In this document: one piece after another, positions 43,699 to 52,795 of the stretch
Layout of the letters: each line of letters begins with the position of its first letter
Position numbering within the stretch: the stretch's first letter is position 1
Assembly (NCBI GenBank): GCA_045863555.1
Contig: BTUU01000014.1
Coordinates: 105,573 to 169,572, forward strand
DNA: 64,000 nucleotides
DNA from: JACRLV01 sp045863555
Lineage (GTDB): Bacteria; Planctomycetota; Phycisphaerae; UBA1845; Fen-1342
Direction: 5' to 3'
Made by a program: the position numbers and the translations under genes
Notes under the pieces: model-generated
Databases searched by the model: none
Seen by the model: the letters and a program-made list of their open reading frames with translations, nothing else
What the model was told of the DNA's origin: nothing

Positions 43699-44631
43699 CT
43701 ACTTTGTCGCCTCGGCCTTTGCCTCCGGCGCCGCCACAGCCGTCGCGACATCCTCCGTTTTCGTGATCTCCAGCAGGTCGCGCGTCAGGTCGTCGCGCGT
43801 CAGTCCCTCGGCCGCCCGCTTCAGCCACCGATGCGCCGTCGCGAACTCGCCGCGCTGGAAGTCCACGAAGCCTGCGAGGAAACAGATCTCCGCCGAGGCA
43901 TCATGCTCGTCGATCCACTTGTGCAGCGTCCCCGCGAGCGCTTCGAGCCGCACATCATCCGGGAAATAGCTCTCCAGCTTCAGATCGACGTACACCAGCT
44001 TCGGTTGAAGCTGGAGCGCCCGCCGCAGCGCTCGCGCCGCCTCAGTGTAGTGCCCGAGCGCCAGGCGTGCCTGCGCCAGGTGGATCCGACACGCCGGATC
44101 GCCGTGGTTCAGTTTCGCCGCCATCGTCAGCGCCGTCACCGCCCGCGAGTACTCCCCCGCCTTCAGCTTCTCGAGCCCCGCGTCCAGCGCCCGGCCGTGC
44201 GCCGTCGACTGCCGCTCCGCACGCTCCAGCGCATCGCGCTCCGCACGCGCGCGCCGCCCATCGTACCGCTCTGCCAATCGCCCAGCCTCGTACGCCTCTG
44301 CGATCGCCCAATGCAGGCTCAGTGGGTCATATCCACCGTAAAATCCGTAGGGAAGATAAACGCCGGGGCGCATGAAATAGCTCCGCCCGCCGATCCGGTA
44401 TTCGCGCACGTCATACGGCAGGCCCTCGCGCGTCTCCGCCGGCGGCTGCGTCTCCACGATCGCCGGCCGCGCGCCGCGGGCCCCATCCCCTTTGTCGTCG
44501 ATGCGCTCCGCGGCCGGTCGCCGCTCGAACCCCCCCGGCCGATGCTCCGCCGTCTTCGACTGCGCGAAGCCGAGGGCGGCGAACGACCCGGTAACCAGCG
44601 CGACCACGAGAAAGCGGGGGGAATTGAGCAT
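43699..44631 (-). CDS. Secreted TPR-repeat protein
   Basis: A 310-residue protein with signal peptide MLNSPRFLVVALVTGSFAALGFAQ. A linker and a YGGYDPLSLHWAIAEA block lead to tetratricopeptide repeats from about residue 145 (EKLKAGEYSRAVTALTMAAK; ARLALGHYTEAARALRRALQ; AGFVDFQRGEFATAHRWLKR). Probably a periplasmic scaffold; the partner is unknown. Confidence 0.75.
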   Translation of the reverse strand: MLNSPRFLVVALVTGSFAALGFAQSKTAEHRPGGFERRPAAERIDDKGDGARGARPAIVETQPPAETREGLPYDVREYRIGGRSYFMRPGVYLPYGFYGGYDPLSLHWAIAEAYEAGRLAERYDGRRARAERDALERAERQSTAHGRALDAGLEKLKAGEYSRAVTALTMAAKLNHGDPACRIHLAQARLALGHYTEAARALRRALQLQPKLVYVDLKLESYFPDDVRLEALAGTLHKWIDEHDASAEICFLAGFVDFQRGEFATAHRWLKRAAEGLTRDDLTRDLLEITKTEDVATAVAAPEAKAEATK

Positions 44632-44754
44632 GGCGGCACCTCACGCGTGTTGGCTCAAAGGCGCGACTCCACGGATATTATGCCGTGGAGTCTGCACCCG
44701 TCCAAACGAATTATCGGTCGAATCCGACTCGCCGGCGCGCCGCGGGGCAGTCCA

Positions 44755-45534
44755 TTACGGCGCAGCCCCGAAATTCGCCAGCAGCGTCGCCAGGTCGGCC
44801 AGTTCAATGCAGCCGCTCGCGTCAAAGTCGGCCGCCGGGTTGAACGCTGCATCACCCGTGCACGCGCCGAACGCCGCCAGGAGCTGCGCCAGGTCGGCGA
44901 TATCCACGTCCCCGTCGCCGTCGATGTCGCCCGGCGTACCGCCGCCGGCCGGCGTGCCGGTCACCGTCAGCGTCGCGACCGCACCCTGCTCCGGCGCGGG
45001 GTACCACTCGCCCGTGATGCTGTCCGTGTTCGTCGACACGCCCGAGTCATTCGCCGCCCACGCCCAGACCGGGTCCACCCCGGGTCCGGCCAGCGACTCC
45101 GCGACGATCCAGTACCGCTGGCCGCCCGTGAGCATCGCGTTCGTCGTCGACGTAAAGCTGAACTCCAGCGGGTTGAACACGCCCGTATTGGGAAGCGTGA
45201 ACTCCCATGTCTCAAGGATCGTGTTGCTCGGCCGGCTTTCACCGTTGGCCGGATCATCGAGACGCAGCGTGAACGTCATCGGCGGTGTGCCGCCCGATTC
45301 GTCATTATTCCAGAGCCAGACCGCGAACCCGTCGATCGTGTAGTCCTGGTCCGGCGTGAACCGCGTCGCCACGCTCTGCGACTGGAACACGTCGAAGCCG
45401 TTGATCCCCAGGAACCCCCCGAAGGGGTTGTTCGTCTGGTAGATCACATCCGCGGACGCGGCCGGCGCGCCGGCCAGCGCAACGGCCATCAGGCTGATCG
45501 AAGCAAGAGACCGGGCAGAAAACTGTAAACGCAT
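44755..45534 (-). CDS. Secreted dockerin-like protein
   Basis: 259 residues from the ATG at 45534, with GGAGG 7 bases upstream. Signal peptide ends about ALAGAPAASA. The body of about 170 residues (DVIYQTNNPFGGFLGINGFD; RYWIVAESLAGPGVDPVWAW) resembles choice-of-anchor-type beta sandwiches. Two dockerin-like repeats follow (GDIDGDGDVDIADLAQLLAA; ADFDASGCIELADLATLLAN) and the chain ends FGAAP, without the terminal Cys found in its relatives. Confidence 0.8.
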   Translation of the reverse strand: MRLQFSARSLASISLMAVALAGAPAASADVIYQTNNPFGGFLGINGFDVFQSQSVATRFTPDQDYTIDGFAVWLWNNDESGGTPPMTFTLRLDDPANGESRPSNTILETWEFTLPNTGVFNPLEFSFTSTTNAMLTGGQRYWIVAESLAGPGVDPVWAWAANDSGVSTNTDSITGEWYPAPEQGAVATLTVTGTPAGGGTPGDIDGDGDVDIADLAQLLAAFGACTGDAAFNPAADFDASGCIELADLATLLANFGAAP

Positions 45535-45772
45535 AGGGAACCTCCACTTTACATGGGACCGAATCGGCCCGTCACTCGCCGCGGGCCGGATGACACCACA
45601 CAATCATAGGCGACCGATCAAGGGCGCGCATCCGTCAGGAAAAACGCTCACGCCCGACGCACCCCATGGCAAGGCGTCAGACCACGGCGGGGTTTCACTC
45701 GAAAATCTCCCGGCGGCCGGCGGAAACCGACGTCACTTGCATGCCGCCACGAAACGGCGAAGATCACCGCCG

Positions 45773-46399
45773 ATGGATGCGAATCTCGAGAACGGACGCT
45801 CACGCTGCATCGTCGGGATCGATCCCGGCCTGCAACGCACCGGCTATGCCATCATCCACGGCGGCCAGTCGGATCTCGACGTGCGGCTTATCGAAGCCGG
45901 CGTCGTGCGGATCACGCCGAAAGTCCCGCTCGAACACCGGCTGATCGAGCTGGAGTCCAATCTTGAGGCCGTTTTTTCCGCTCACAACCCGCGAATTCTC
46001 GCCTGTGAACAGCTCTTCGCGCACTACAAGCATCCCCGAACCGCAATTCTGATGGGCCACGCCCGCGGCGTCGTCCTCGCGCTGGCCGCGAGGCGGAATA
46101 TCAGCGTCGTTCACATCGCCTCGACGCATGCGAAACGCTGGCTGACGGGCAACGGCCACGCGAGCAAGGCCCAGGTGCAGCGGGCCGTCGCCGCGACGCT
46201 TCGACTGCCCTGCCTGCCCGAGCCGCACGACGTGGCCGATGCGATCGCGATCGCCCTGAGCGGCCTGCGGGCGATGGCGGAGCGCGTCGCAGTGGAGACG
46301 AACCGCCGCATCGACGTTCCCGGCCGGTCCGCCCTGCGTGGCGGGGCCGTCGGCGGGTTGACGATGGGCGGGCGGGATACGCTCGGAGGACGGGCATGA
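45773..46399 (+). CDS. ruvC: Crossover junction endodeoxyribonuclease RuvC
   Basis: 208 residues from the ATG at 45773. Resolvase signature: CIVGIDPGLQRTGYAII (first catalytic Asp), ILACEQLFAHYKHPRTAILM (Glu), HIASTHAKRWLTGNGHASKA, and the closing EPHDVADAIAIALSG supplying two further Asp. Cuts Holliday junctions in concert with RuvAB. The stop overlaps ruvA by 4 bases. The C-terminal Gly/Arg-rich extension of about 30 residues is not typical. Confidence 0.95.
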   Translation: MDANLENGRSRCIVGIDPGLQRTGYAIIHGGQSDLDVRLIEAGVVRITPKVPLEHRLIELESNLEAVFSAHNPRILACEQLFAHYKHPRTAILMGHARGVVLALAARRNISVVHIASTHAKRWLTGNGHASKAQVQRAVAATLRLPCLPEPHDVADAIAIALSGLRAMAERVAVETNRRIDVPGRSALRGGAVGGLTMGGRDTLGGRA

Positions 46400-47019
46400 T
46401 CACGCGTATCGCCGGTCGGCTGGAATCCGTCGACGAGCTCAGCCTGCTGCTCGACCGCGACGGCCTCGCGTACGAAGTGCTCATCCCGCGTTTCGCCAGC
46501 GCCGATCTCGCGGGGCGCGTCGGCGAGACCGTCGTCCTGCACACCGTGCATTACATCGAAGGCAATGCGATCGGCGCGAATTTCACGCCGCGGCTGATCG
46601 GCTTTCTCAGCGTCACCGACCGTGATTTCTTCGATCATTTCACGAGCGTGAAGGGCGTGGGGATGCGCAAGGCGCTGCGGGCGATGAGCGTCCCGCCCCA
46701 CCAGATCGCGGCCGCCATCGAGCACGGCGACGAACGGCTGCTCACGACGCTGCCCGAGATCGGCAAGAAGCTGGCCGCGCAGATGATCACCGACCTCCGC
46801 GGCAAGCTCGCGGGGTTCCTCGTCACGTCGCAGGCGAGCAAGCCGATCGCGGAACTCACCGACGGCCAGCGCGTCGCGCTCGACATCCTCGTTCAGTGGG
46901 GCGACCGGCGGGTGGACGCGCAGCGCTGGATCTCGGCGGCGGTGGAGGCCGATCCGGCCCTGAAATCGGCGGACGAAATCGTGAAGGCGGCGTACCGGGT
47001 CAAGCAGCTCTCGCCCTGA
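46396..47019 (+). CDS. ruvA: Holliday junction branch-migration protein RuvA
   Basis: A 207-residue protein. N-terminal OB fold (MITRIAGRLESVDELSLLLD; VLHTVHYIEGNAIGANFTPR), two helix-hairpin-helix motifs in domain II (FDHFTSVKGVGMRKALRAMS; LPEIGKKLAAQMITDLRGKL) and domain III, which contacts RuvB. Tetramers hold the junction open. ruvB is not next to it. Coupled to ruvC through ATGA. Confidence 0.95.
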   Translation: MITRIAGRLESVDELSLLLDRDGLAYEVLIPRFASADLAGRVGETVVLHTVHYIEGNAIGANFTPRLIGFLSVTDRDFFDHFTSVKGVGMRKALRAMSVPPHQIAAAIEHGDERLLTTLPEIGKKLAAQMITDLRGKLAGFLVTSQASKPIAELTDGQRVALDILVQWGDRRVDAQRWISAAVEADPALKSADEIVKAAYRVKQLSP

Positions 47020-47039
47020 GACGGCTATGATGCTGTCCA

Positions 47040-47825
47040 ATGACGTACTACTGCGCCGACTGCAACTACTGCCTGCGCGGTCTGCCGGACGATCGCCCCT
47101 GCCCCGAGTGCGGCGGTTCGTCCCGGCGGGCGGTTGCGCGCGATTCGCGACGAATTATCCGGTTGATCGTCGTTGGATCTTTGGCCGCGATCGCCTGGGG
47201 CGTCGGGGCAACCTGGTGCATGTTCAAGGCGGCCGACGCACTCTTCTCTGCGCCCGCGGTGACCGGCGTCACAACCTATCAGCTCTCGGGGCCGAAGTCC
47301 GGCCGTTACGAGTCCATCGCGATTCAATCCCGCGCGACCCGCGAGACCAAGTCCGTCCTGCTCCCCGAGGCAATCACAGGGTCCTACGAGCTCACGATCA
47401 CGCGCAGCGCGGCGCCGGACGGGACGCGATCCACCGCGACGCACAAGGGCCTGGATGCGCCGACGCTCGACGCGGCGATCGTGATGCTCACGAACGGGTC
47501 GCCGACAAACGACCCCGACCTGCGCCGGGAGGCGATGGTGGTCGTGCAGACGATTCGACACGGGCTCGTTCCGCCGTTTCTCGCCAGTTCGCCGCCTGAT
47601 GATCCGCCGATATCGGAGAGCGACCCACCGATCACGGTCATTGACGCGCGCACTGCATTTTCGTTCTCCAAGGGCTATGTGTTGATGTCGGCGCCGACCC
47701 GCCCTGTCCCGTTAATCGCGAAAGTGGCCGGCCTGTTGATCCTGCTCGCCGGGTGGACGTTGATCGGCGTCTTTCTGCACCGCGCCCTTCGCCGGGCCGG
47801 GTTCGGCACGCCCTCGGAGACTTGA
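47040..47825 (+). CDS. Zinc-ribbon membrane protein, paralogue A
   Basis: A 261-residue protein with an N-terminal double-knuckle zinc ribbon: YYCADCNYCLRGLPDDRPCP then ECG. A transmembrane span follows (IRLIVVGSLAAIAWGVGATW), then a non-cytoplasmic region of about 150 residues and a second span near the C-terminus (IAKVAGLLILLAGWTLIGVF). The zinc ribbon would be cytoplasmic and the central domain outside. Unknown function; tandem with paralogue B. Confidence 0.7.
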   Translation: MTYYCADCNYCLRGLPDDRPCPECGGSSRRAVARDSRRIIRLIVVGSLAAIAWGVGATWCMFKAADALFSAPAVTGVTTYQLSGPKSGRYESIAIQSRATRETKSVLLPEAITGSYELTITRSAAPDGTRSTATHKGLDAPTLDAAIVMLTNGSPTNDPDLRREAMVVVQTIRHGLVPPFLASSPPDDPPISESDPPITVIDARTAFSFSKGYVLMSAPTRPVPLIAKVAGLLILLAGWTLIGVFLHRALRRAGFGTPSET

Positions 47826-47866
47826 CTCCGCCCGCCCGGTCAGACATTCGATACGATACGCGCGCA

Positions 47867-48646
47867 ATGCCAGAGTATTACTGCGCCGACTGCAACTACT
47901 GCCTCCGCGGTCTCCCCGACGATCGCCCCTGCCCTGAATGTGGGAGCCGGTCGCGACGAGTGGGCCCGCGCGGTCGCCGCGTCTCCGTGGTATGGCTGAT
48001 CGCGGGAGCGATCTGCGCGACCGGCTGGGGACTCGCCGCCCGGCCGCTCTGGAACCGTGCCTTTCCCGCACTCATGTGCACCCGGCAGTCGGCTTCAGGA
48101 ACCTGGAGTCTCCATTCACCCATGTCGGGTCAGTACGCATCGATTCAGATCAAGGCCAGCGCGGCCAGTGAGACGGGATCGAAGTGGCGCAGCGATACGT
48201 TCACGTCCGAATACGAGATCAAAATCACGCCGCTTCGGTCGCGCAAGGTGGAAGAGGTCACGCTGGCCGGGAAGGACATCGACACGCTCACGGTTGATGC
48301 CGTCATCGACGCAATGGGCCGCGCCGGCGCGACGCCCGCGCCGGAAAAACTCCGTGCAGAGGCGGACTATGTCGTCCGGCAGATCGCAGGCCGGCTGGCG
48401 GCGGTTCGCGCGAGCAGCTCCGGATTTTCGAAGGACGTTGAGCAGGACGTGGTCTTCCGAAGTTCAGGTTCGAGCCTGGGATCGCTTTCCACGCCGTTTC
48501 TGCCGGATATATTCGTCACGCTCTGGTGGGCCGGCCTCGTCGCAGGCTGGGTCCTGATCGCGCTCCTCACCTGGTGGCTGGCGCGCCGCCCGCATCGCAG
48601 CGACGCGGACGTCGAAGTGAGCGCTGATACGCCTTCGGAAGCCTGA
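47867..48646 (+). CDS. Zinc-ribbon membrane protein, paralogue B
   Basis: A 259-residue protein with the same plan as paralogue A: ribbon YYCADCNYCLRGLPDDRPCP, span (VVWLIAGAICATGWGLAARP), central domain, and C-terminal span (LWWAGLVAGWVLIALLTWWL). The first 23 residues after YY match A exactly and the DNA is nearly identical there, while the rest of the protein has diverged widely. The two genes are 41 bases apart on the same strand. Confidence 0.7.
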   Translation: MPEYYCADCNYCLRGLPDDRPCPECGSRSRRVGPRGRRVSVVWLIAGAICATGWGLAARPLWNRAFPALMCTRQSASGTWSLHSPMSGQYASIQIKASAASETGSKWRSDTFTSEYEIKITPLRSRKVEEVTLAGKDIDTLTVDAVIDAMGRAGATPAPEKLRAEADYVVRQIAGRLAAVRASSSGFSKDVEQDVVFRSSGSSLGSLSTPFLPDIFVTLWWAGLVAGWVLIALLTWWLARRPHRSDADVEVSADTPSEA

Positions 48647-48652
48647 CGATCC

Positions 48653-50089
48653 TCAGGCGTGAATCGCCCGCCCATCCACGGCCAGCGCCGCCTCCTTCAC
48701 CGCCTCCGGCAGCGTCGGATGTGCATGACAACACCGCGCGATATCCTCGCTGCTCGCGCCGAACTCCATCGCCGCAACCGCCTCGGCGATGAGGTCGCCC
48801 GCCCGCGGACCCAGAATGTGCACGCCCAGCACGCGATCGGTCTCAGCGTGCGCAAGGATCTTCACAAACCCGTCCGTCTGATTCAGCGCCCGGGCCCGGC
48901 CGTTAGCCTTGAAGTGGAAGACGCCTTTTCGGTACGGCGTCCCCGCGGTCTTCAACTCGTCCTCCGTCTTGCCGACGGTCGCAATCTCCGGCTGCGTGTA
49001 CGCGACGCCGGGGATCGCGTCGTAGTTCACATGGCCGTGGCCGGTCGCGATGTACTCCGCACACGCGACGCCTTCGTCCTCCGCCTTGTGCGCCAGCATC
49101 GCCCCGCGGACGACATCACCGATCGCGAAGATCCCCGCCGCGGAAGTCTCGAAATCGTCGTTGATCGGCACGCGGCCCTTGGCATCGAGCGAAATGCCGA
49201 CGGCGTCGAGGCCGAGTCTCTCCGTATTCGGCACGCGCCCCACCGCGACCAGCACACGGTCGCAGCGGATCGGGTCCGCGCCCTCGATCTCCACGACGCA
49301 CGGTCCGCCCTCGGTCTTCTTGCCCTTGCCCGCCTTCGCGTCGCCCTTCTCGACCCGCGCGCCGGTCACTTTCGCCTTCAGGTGAAATTCCAGCCCCTGC
49401 CGCTTGAACAGCTTCAGCGCCGCCTCCGCCGTTTCGGAGTCCATCCCCGGCAGAATCCGATCGAGATACTCCACGACCGTGACCTTCGACCCCAACCGCG
49501 CCCACACCGAGCCCAGCTCAAGGCCGATATAGCCCGCGCCGATGACCACGAGATGATCGGGCACCTGCGGGTACGACAACGCTTCCGTGCTGGAACCGAT
49601 CCGATCGTTGTCGAATTCCACGCCCGGAAGCCGGAAGACGTTGCTGCCCGTCGCGATGATCACCCGGGTGGCCGTGATCTCCTGTGCGCCGTCCTTTCCG
49701 TCGACCGCGAGCTTGATGCCCGTGTTGTCGCGGCCCGTGAACCGGCCGTGGCCGAGGTAGCGGGTGATCTTGTTCTTCTTGAAGAGGAACTCAATTCCCG
49801 TTGTATTCGCCTTCACGACCTCATCCTTGCGTTTGAGCATCGTCGGCAGATCCAGCTCAACCTTGCTCACCTTCACGCCATGCGTCGCGAGGTCATGCCT
49901 GGCCTCGGCGAATTTCTCGCTCGACTCCAGCATCGCCTTGCTGGGGATGCAGCCCACCCGCAGGCACGTGCCGCCGAGTTGGGCTTCCTTCTCGATGCAG
50001 GCGACGCTGAGGCCGAGCTGGGCGGCGCGGATCGCGGCGACGTACCCGCCCGGGCCGGCGCCGATGACGACGAGATCATGCGAGGACAT
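48653..50089 (-). CDS. lpdA: Dihydrolipoyl dehydrogenase (E3)
   Basis: 478 residues from the ATG at 50089; the frame is open upstream but unlike E3. FAD-binding HDLVVIGAGPGGYVAAIRAA, redox disulfide GGTCLRVGCIPSKAML, NAD-binding VVIGAGYIGLELGSVWARLG, and the C-terminal acid-base pair HAHPTLPEAVKEAAL. Reoxidises lipoamide in pyruvate and 2-oxoglutarate dehydrogenase complexes. A Lys/Gly-rich insert (EKGDAKAGKGKKTEGG) at about 265-280 interrupts the usual loop. E1/E2 genes are not adjacent. Confidence 0.96.
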   Translation of the reverse strand: MSSHDLVVIGAGPGGYVAAIRAAQLGLSVACIEKEAQLGGTCLRVGCIPSKAMLESSEKFAEARHDLATHGVKVSKVELDLPTMLKRKDEVVKANTTGIEFLFKKNKITRYLGHGRFTGRDNTGIKLAVDGKDGAQEITATRVIIATGSNVFRLPGVEFDNDRIGSSTEALSYPQVPDHLVVIGAGYIGLELGSVWARLGSKVTVVEYLDRILPGMDSETAEAALKLFKRQGLEFHLKAKVTGARVEKGDAKAGKGKKTEGGPCVVEIEGADPIRCDRVLVAVGRVPNTERLGLDAVGISLDAKGRVPINDDFETSAAGIFAIGDVVRGAMLAHKAEDEGVACAEYIATGHGHVNYDAIPGVAYTQPEIATVGKTEDELKTAGTPYRKGVFHFKANGRARALNQTDGFVKILAHAETDRVLGVHILGPRAGDLIAEAVAAMEFGASSEDIARCCHAHPTLPEAVKEAALAVDGRAIHA

Positions 50090-50291
50090 CACGAGGCTCC
50101 GAGTAGATCGCGCTTCACGCCGCCGCGAACCGGGCCGCGGCGGGAGAGGGAGTATACGACGTTTTCGCGGCTTTGCGGGCCGGCCGCGCAAACCGGATTC
50201 GGCCGATCGCCCGCTTCGCACTTTGCAGCCGTTCGCATAGGCTATTGGGTTCGCCGCCGGGCTGGCGGCCGGGCTGAGGCGACGACGAGCG

Positions 50292-50669
50292 ATGCTGCGA
50301 AAGATCATCCACAGCAAGATCCACATGGCGAGCGTGACCGCCGCCCTGCCGGAATACTCGGGTTCGATCACGATTGACTCGGAGCTGCTCGACGCCTGCG
50401 GGCTGCGCACGAGCGACGCTGTCACGGTCGCGAACTGCCGCACGGGAGCTCGCTTTGAGACGTACGTCTTTCGTGCCCCGGCGGGGAGCCGGCGCGTCGA
50501 GGTGAATGGCGCCGCCGCCCGGCTGGTCGAGATCGGCGACCGGATCATTGTGCTGCATTACGCGTACGTCGACGAGCGCGAATATCGCGAATTCCACCCG
50601 CGCGTGGTGCTCGCGCACGCGGATAACTCGATCGAGCGCGTGCTGCGATATGCGCCGGACGATGCGTAG
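50292..50669 (+). CDS. panD: Aspartate 1-decarboxylase
   Basis: A 125-residue protein. MLRKIIHSKIHMASVTAALP, then YSGSITID: the chain is predicted to self-cleave between Gly24 and Ser25, with Ser25 becoming the pyruvoyl cofactor; Lys9 is present. It makes beta-alanine for pantothenate. The family tail RVVLAHADNSIERVL is present. Divergent from lpdA. No panB or panC nearby. Confidence 0.97.
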   Translation: MLRKIIHSKIHMASVTAALPEYSGSITIDSELLDACGLRTSDAVTVANCRTGARFETYVFRAPAGSRRVEVNGAAARLVEIGDRIIVLHYAYVDEREYREFHPRVVLAHADNSIERVLRYAPDDA

Positions 50670-50774
50670 GCGCGGCCGTTTGGAGAGGCGGGCAGGTCCG
50701 GACTGACCCGCACGAAGGCCCTCCGTGCGGAGGACGATCTCACGGATCAGTCCGGCAATGTCGAGTCGGCGCGT

Positions 50775-51257
50775 TTACTTCTTGTCGCCGCAGCCGCCCG
50801 CCATCGCCGCCGCGCCGCGCCGGGCGCACTCCTCGGGCGAAACATCCTCGACGTGCGTCGCGATGCTCCAGTGGTGGCCGAATGGGTCGACCAGCTTGCC
50901 GAAGCGATCGCCCCAGAACATGTCCATGAGCGGCACCTTCATCGTGCAGCCGCAGTCGATCGCACGCTTGAAAGCCGCGTCGGCGTTCGGGACGTACAGG
51001 TGGAACGAGGCATACCGCTGCTCGCCGGTCGGGCCGGTCGCGCCGTAATCCGGATGCTCGTCGCCGAGCATCACCATCGACGTGCCGATCCGGATTTCTG
51101 CGTGCATGACCTTTCCGTCCGGGCCGGGCATGCGCACGATCTCCTCGGCGCCGAACGCCTTCTTGTAGAATTCGATCGCCTTCGCCGCATCCTTCACGAC
51201 GAGATAGGGCGTCACGGTATGGAAGCCCTCGGGAATCGGTGATACCGGCATGTTCAT
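50775..51257 (-). CDS. VOC-superfamily (glyoxalase/PhnB-like) protein
   Basis: A 160-residue protein of two paired beta-alpha-beta-beta-beta modules: VTPYLVVKDAAKAIEFYKKA and the second-half RFGKLVDPFGHHWSIATHVE. Matches the PhnB-like group of uncharacterised VOC proteins. The tail after SPEECARRGAAA is short and Gly-rich. Divergently transcribed from the secreted nuclease-fold gene; a small palindrome lies between them. Confidence 0.85.
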   Translation of the reverse strand: MNMPVSPIPEGFHTVTPYLVVKDAAKAIEFYKKAFGAEEIVRMPGPDGKVMHAEIRIGTSMVMLGDEHPDYGATGPTGEQRYASFHLYVPNADAAFKRAIDCGCTMKVPLMDMFWGDRFGKLVDPFGHHWSIATHVEDVSPEECARRGAAAMAGGCGDKK

Positions 51258-51342
51258 CTCCTGAAAAATCGCCCGGCCGGCCCGCGGTTTGCACCGGACA
51301 ATCCATCATCGATACCCGCCCCCGGTGCACAATGCAAGACCA

Positions 51343-51355
51343 ATTGTCCGACAAT
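51343..51355. promoter_or_regulatory. Inverted repeat between divergent genes
   Basis: ATTGTC-C-GACAAT, a perfect 6+1+6 palindrome, with a further GGACAAT half-copy at 51296-51302. It sits between the VOC gene (51257) and the EEP gene (51426), a natural operator position. No regulator gene is nearby. Confidence 0.4.
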
Positions 51356-51425
51356 CGAAGACTCTCCCCGGGGTATCATCCGCGTCGCCCGTATGCCGTC
51401 GCGCAGACCGGCTCTGGAGTCAGCC

Positions 51426-52757
51426 ATGTCTCTCATTCCCGGATTCGCCCGATTCGCCGCCGCATTCGCAGTCGCCTGCCTGCTGCCTGCGACCGCCCAT
51501 GCGGAGGACCGCCGCACCGATGCGGGGCGGCTGACGATCATGACGTTCAACGCCCAGTTTCTGTGGGACGGCGAGCCGCCCGAGGAAGGACAGGTACAGT
51601 TTCCCTGGAAAGGCGCCCCCACCGAGGCCCAGGCCCGCATGGAGAAGATCGCCGCGATCATCCGCCAGTGCGATCCCGACATCGTCAACCTCGTCGAAGT
51701 CGAGAATCTCGAAGCGCTGACGATGCTCAACGACCGCTATCTCCCCGGCCAGGGCTATCGGCCCTACCTGGAAAAAGGGCGCGACACGTATACCGGCCAG
51801 GATGTCGCGCTGCTCACCCGCATCGATCCCGAGGGCGGCAGCATCCGCCGCGACGATCGCAAGGGGCAGTCCTCCGGCGCATCGAAATCCGTCAGCAAGA
51901 ACTACATCGCCCGGTTCGACGTCGGCGGCGAGAAGCTCTCCCTGATCGGCCTCCACTTCCTCGCCCAGCCGAATCGCGAGGATCGCCGGCCGGAGCGCGA
52001 GGCGCAGTCGGACGCCATCCGCCGGATCGCCCTCGACGAAGCCGGCGCGGGCTACCAGGTCGTGATCGCCGGCGATTTCAACGATTACGACGGATCGGCC
52101 GATTCCGCGGATCACATCGACAGTTCGCCGATCACGCTCGTCCTATCCTCGCTACGAGCGATGAGCCCTGCGACGGGCGCGGACGATCTGATCAACGCGT
52201 CCCGGTTCGCGCCCAAGCCCGAGCGCTACACGGCCTTCTGGGATCAGAACGATAACGGCAGGATCGAAGAGGACCGCGAGTTCACGTCAATCGACCACAT
52301 CCTGATCAGCCGCGCGCTGGAAGACAACGTCCGCGGCGTCCGCTTCGTCCATTCGCACGACCCGCGCGAACTCTCGGACCACTTTCCGATCCTGCTGTTC
52401 CTGGAATTCGGCCCGGCGGCGTCTCAGCCGGCGGCGGCCGGCCTGCGGATCACCGCGCTGCTCCCAAACCCCGAGGGCGACGAGCGCGACACGGAATCGG
52501 TCACGCTGACGAACGGGAGTACGGCGCCGGTCGACCTCGCCGGGTGGACGGTCCGCGATGAGATCGGCCAGGTCTGGAAGCTCGACGCGGGCGGATCGAT
52601 CGCAGCAGGTGAATCAAAGACGATCCTGCGCGGCCGGCAGCCGATGGCGATGAACAACACCGGCGACACGATCGACCTGATCGAACCGGGCGGTCGGGTC
52701 GTGCAAACCGTCATGTACGGTCCCGTCGCCGAGGGGCTGGCCGTGACGATCGAGTAG
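51426..52757 (+). CDS. Secreted endonuclease/exonuclease/phosphatase-family protein with lamin-tail domain
   Basis: 443 residues from the ATG at 51426. Signal peptide (FARFAAAFAVACLLPATAHA). The EEP domain has the expected ligands: TIMTFNAQFLW (Asn), VNLVEVENLEAL (Glu), VVIAGDFNDYDG, and TSIDHILISR with SDHFPILL (Asp-His). The C-terminal 95 residues (LRITALLPNPEGDERDTESV; TAPVDLAGWTVRDEIGQVWK) form a lamin-tail/immunoglobulin-like domain. Probably an exported phosphodiesterase or DNase acting outside the cell. Confidence 0.9.
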   Translation: MSLIPGFARFAAAFAVACLLPATAHAEDRRTDAGRLTIMTFNAQFLWDGEPPEEGQVQFPWKGAPTEAQARMEKIAAIIRQCDPDIVNLVEVENLEALTMLNDRYLPGQGYRPYLEKGRDTYTGQDVALLTRIDPEGGSIRRDDRKGQSSGASKSVSKNYIARFDVGGEKLSLIGLHFLAQPNREDRRPEREAQSDAIRRIALDEAGAGYQVVIAGDFNDYDGSADSADHIDSSPITLVLSSLRAMSPATGADDLINASRFAPKPERYTAFWDQNDNGRIEEDREFTSIDHILISRALEDNVRGVRFVHSHDPRELSDHFPILLFLEFGPAASQPAAAGLRITALLPNPEGDERDTESVTLTNGSTAPVDLAGWTVRDEIGQVWKLDAGGSIAAGESKTILRGRQPMAMNNTGDTIDLIEPGGRVVQTVMYGPVAEGLAVTIE

Positions 52758-52795
52758 ACTCACGGCCGGCGAACAGTCGACCCGGGAGTTCAACC

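Noticed and set aside
43357..45528. A 723-codon plus-strand open frame across the HupE end, TPR gene and dockerin-like gene
   Set aside because: Arg/Pro-rich and without any motif; it crosses three supported genes.
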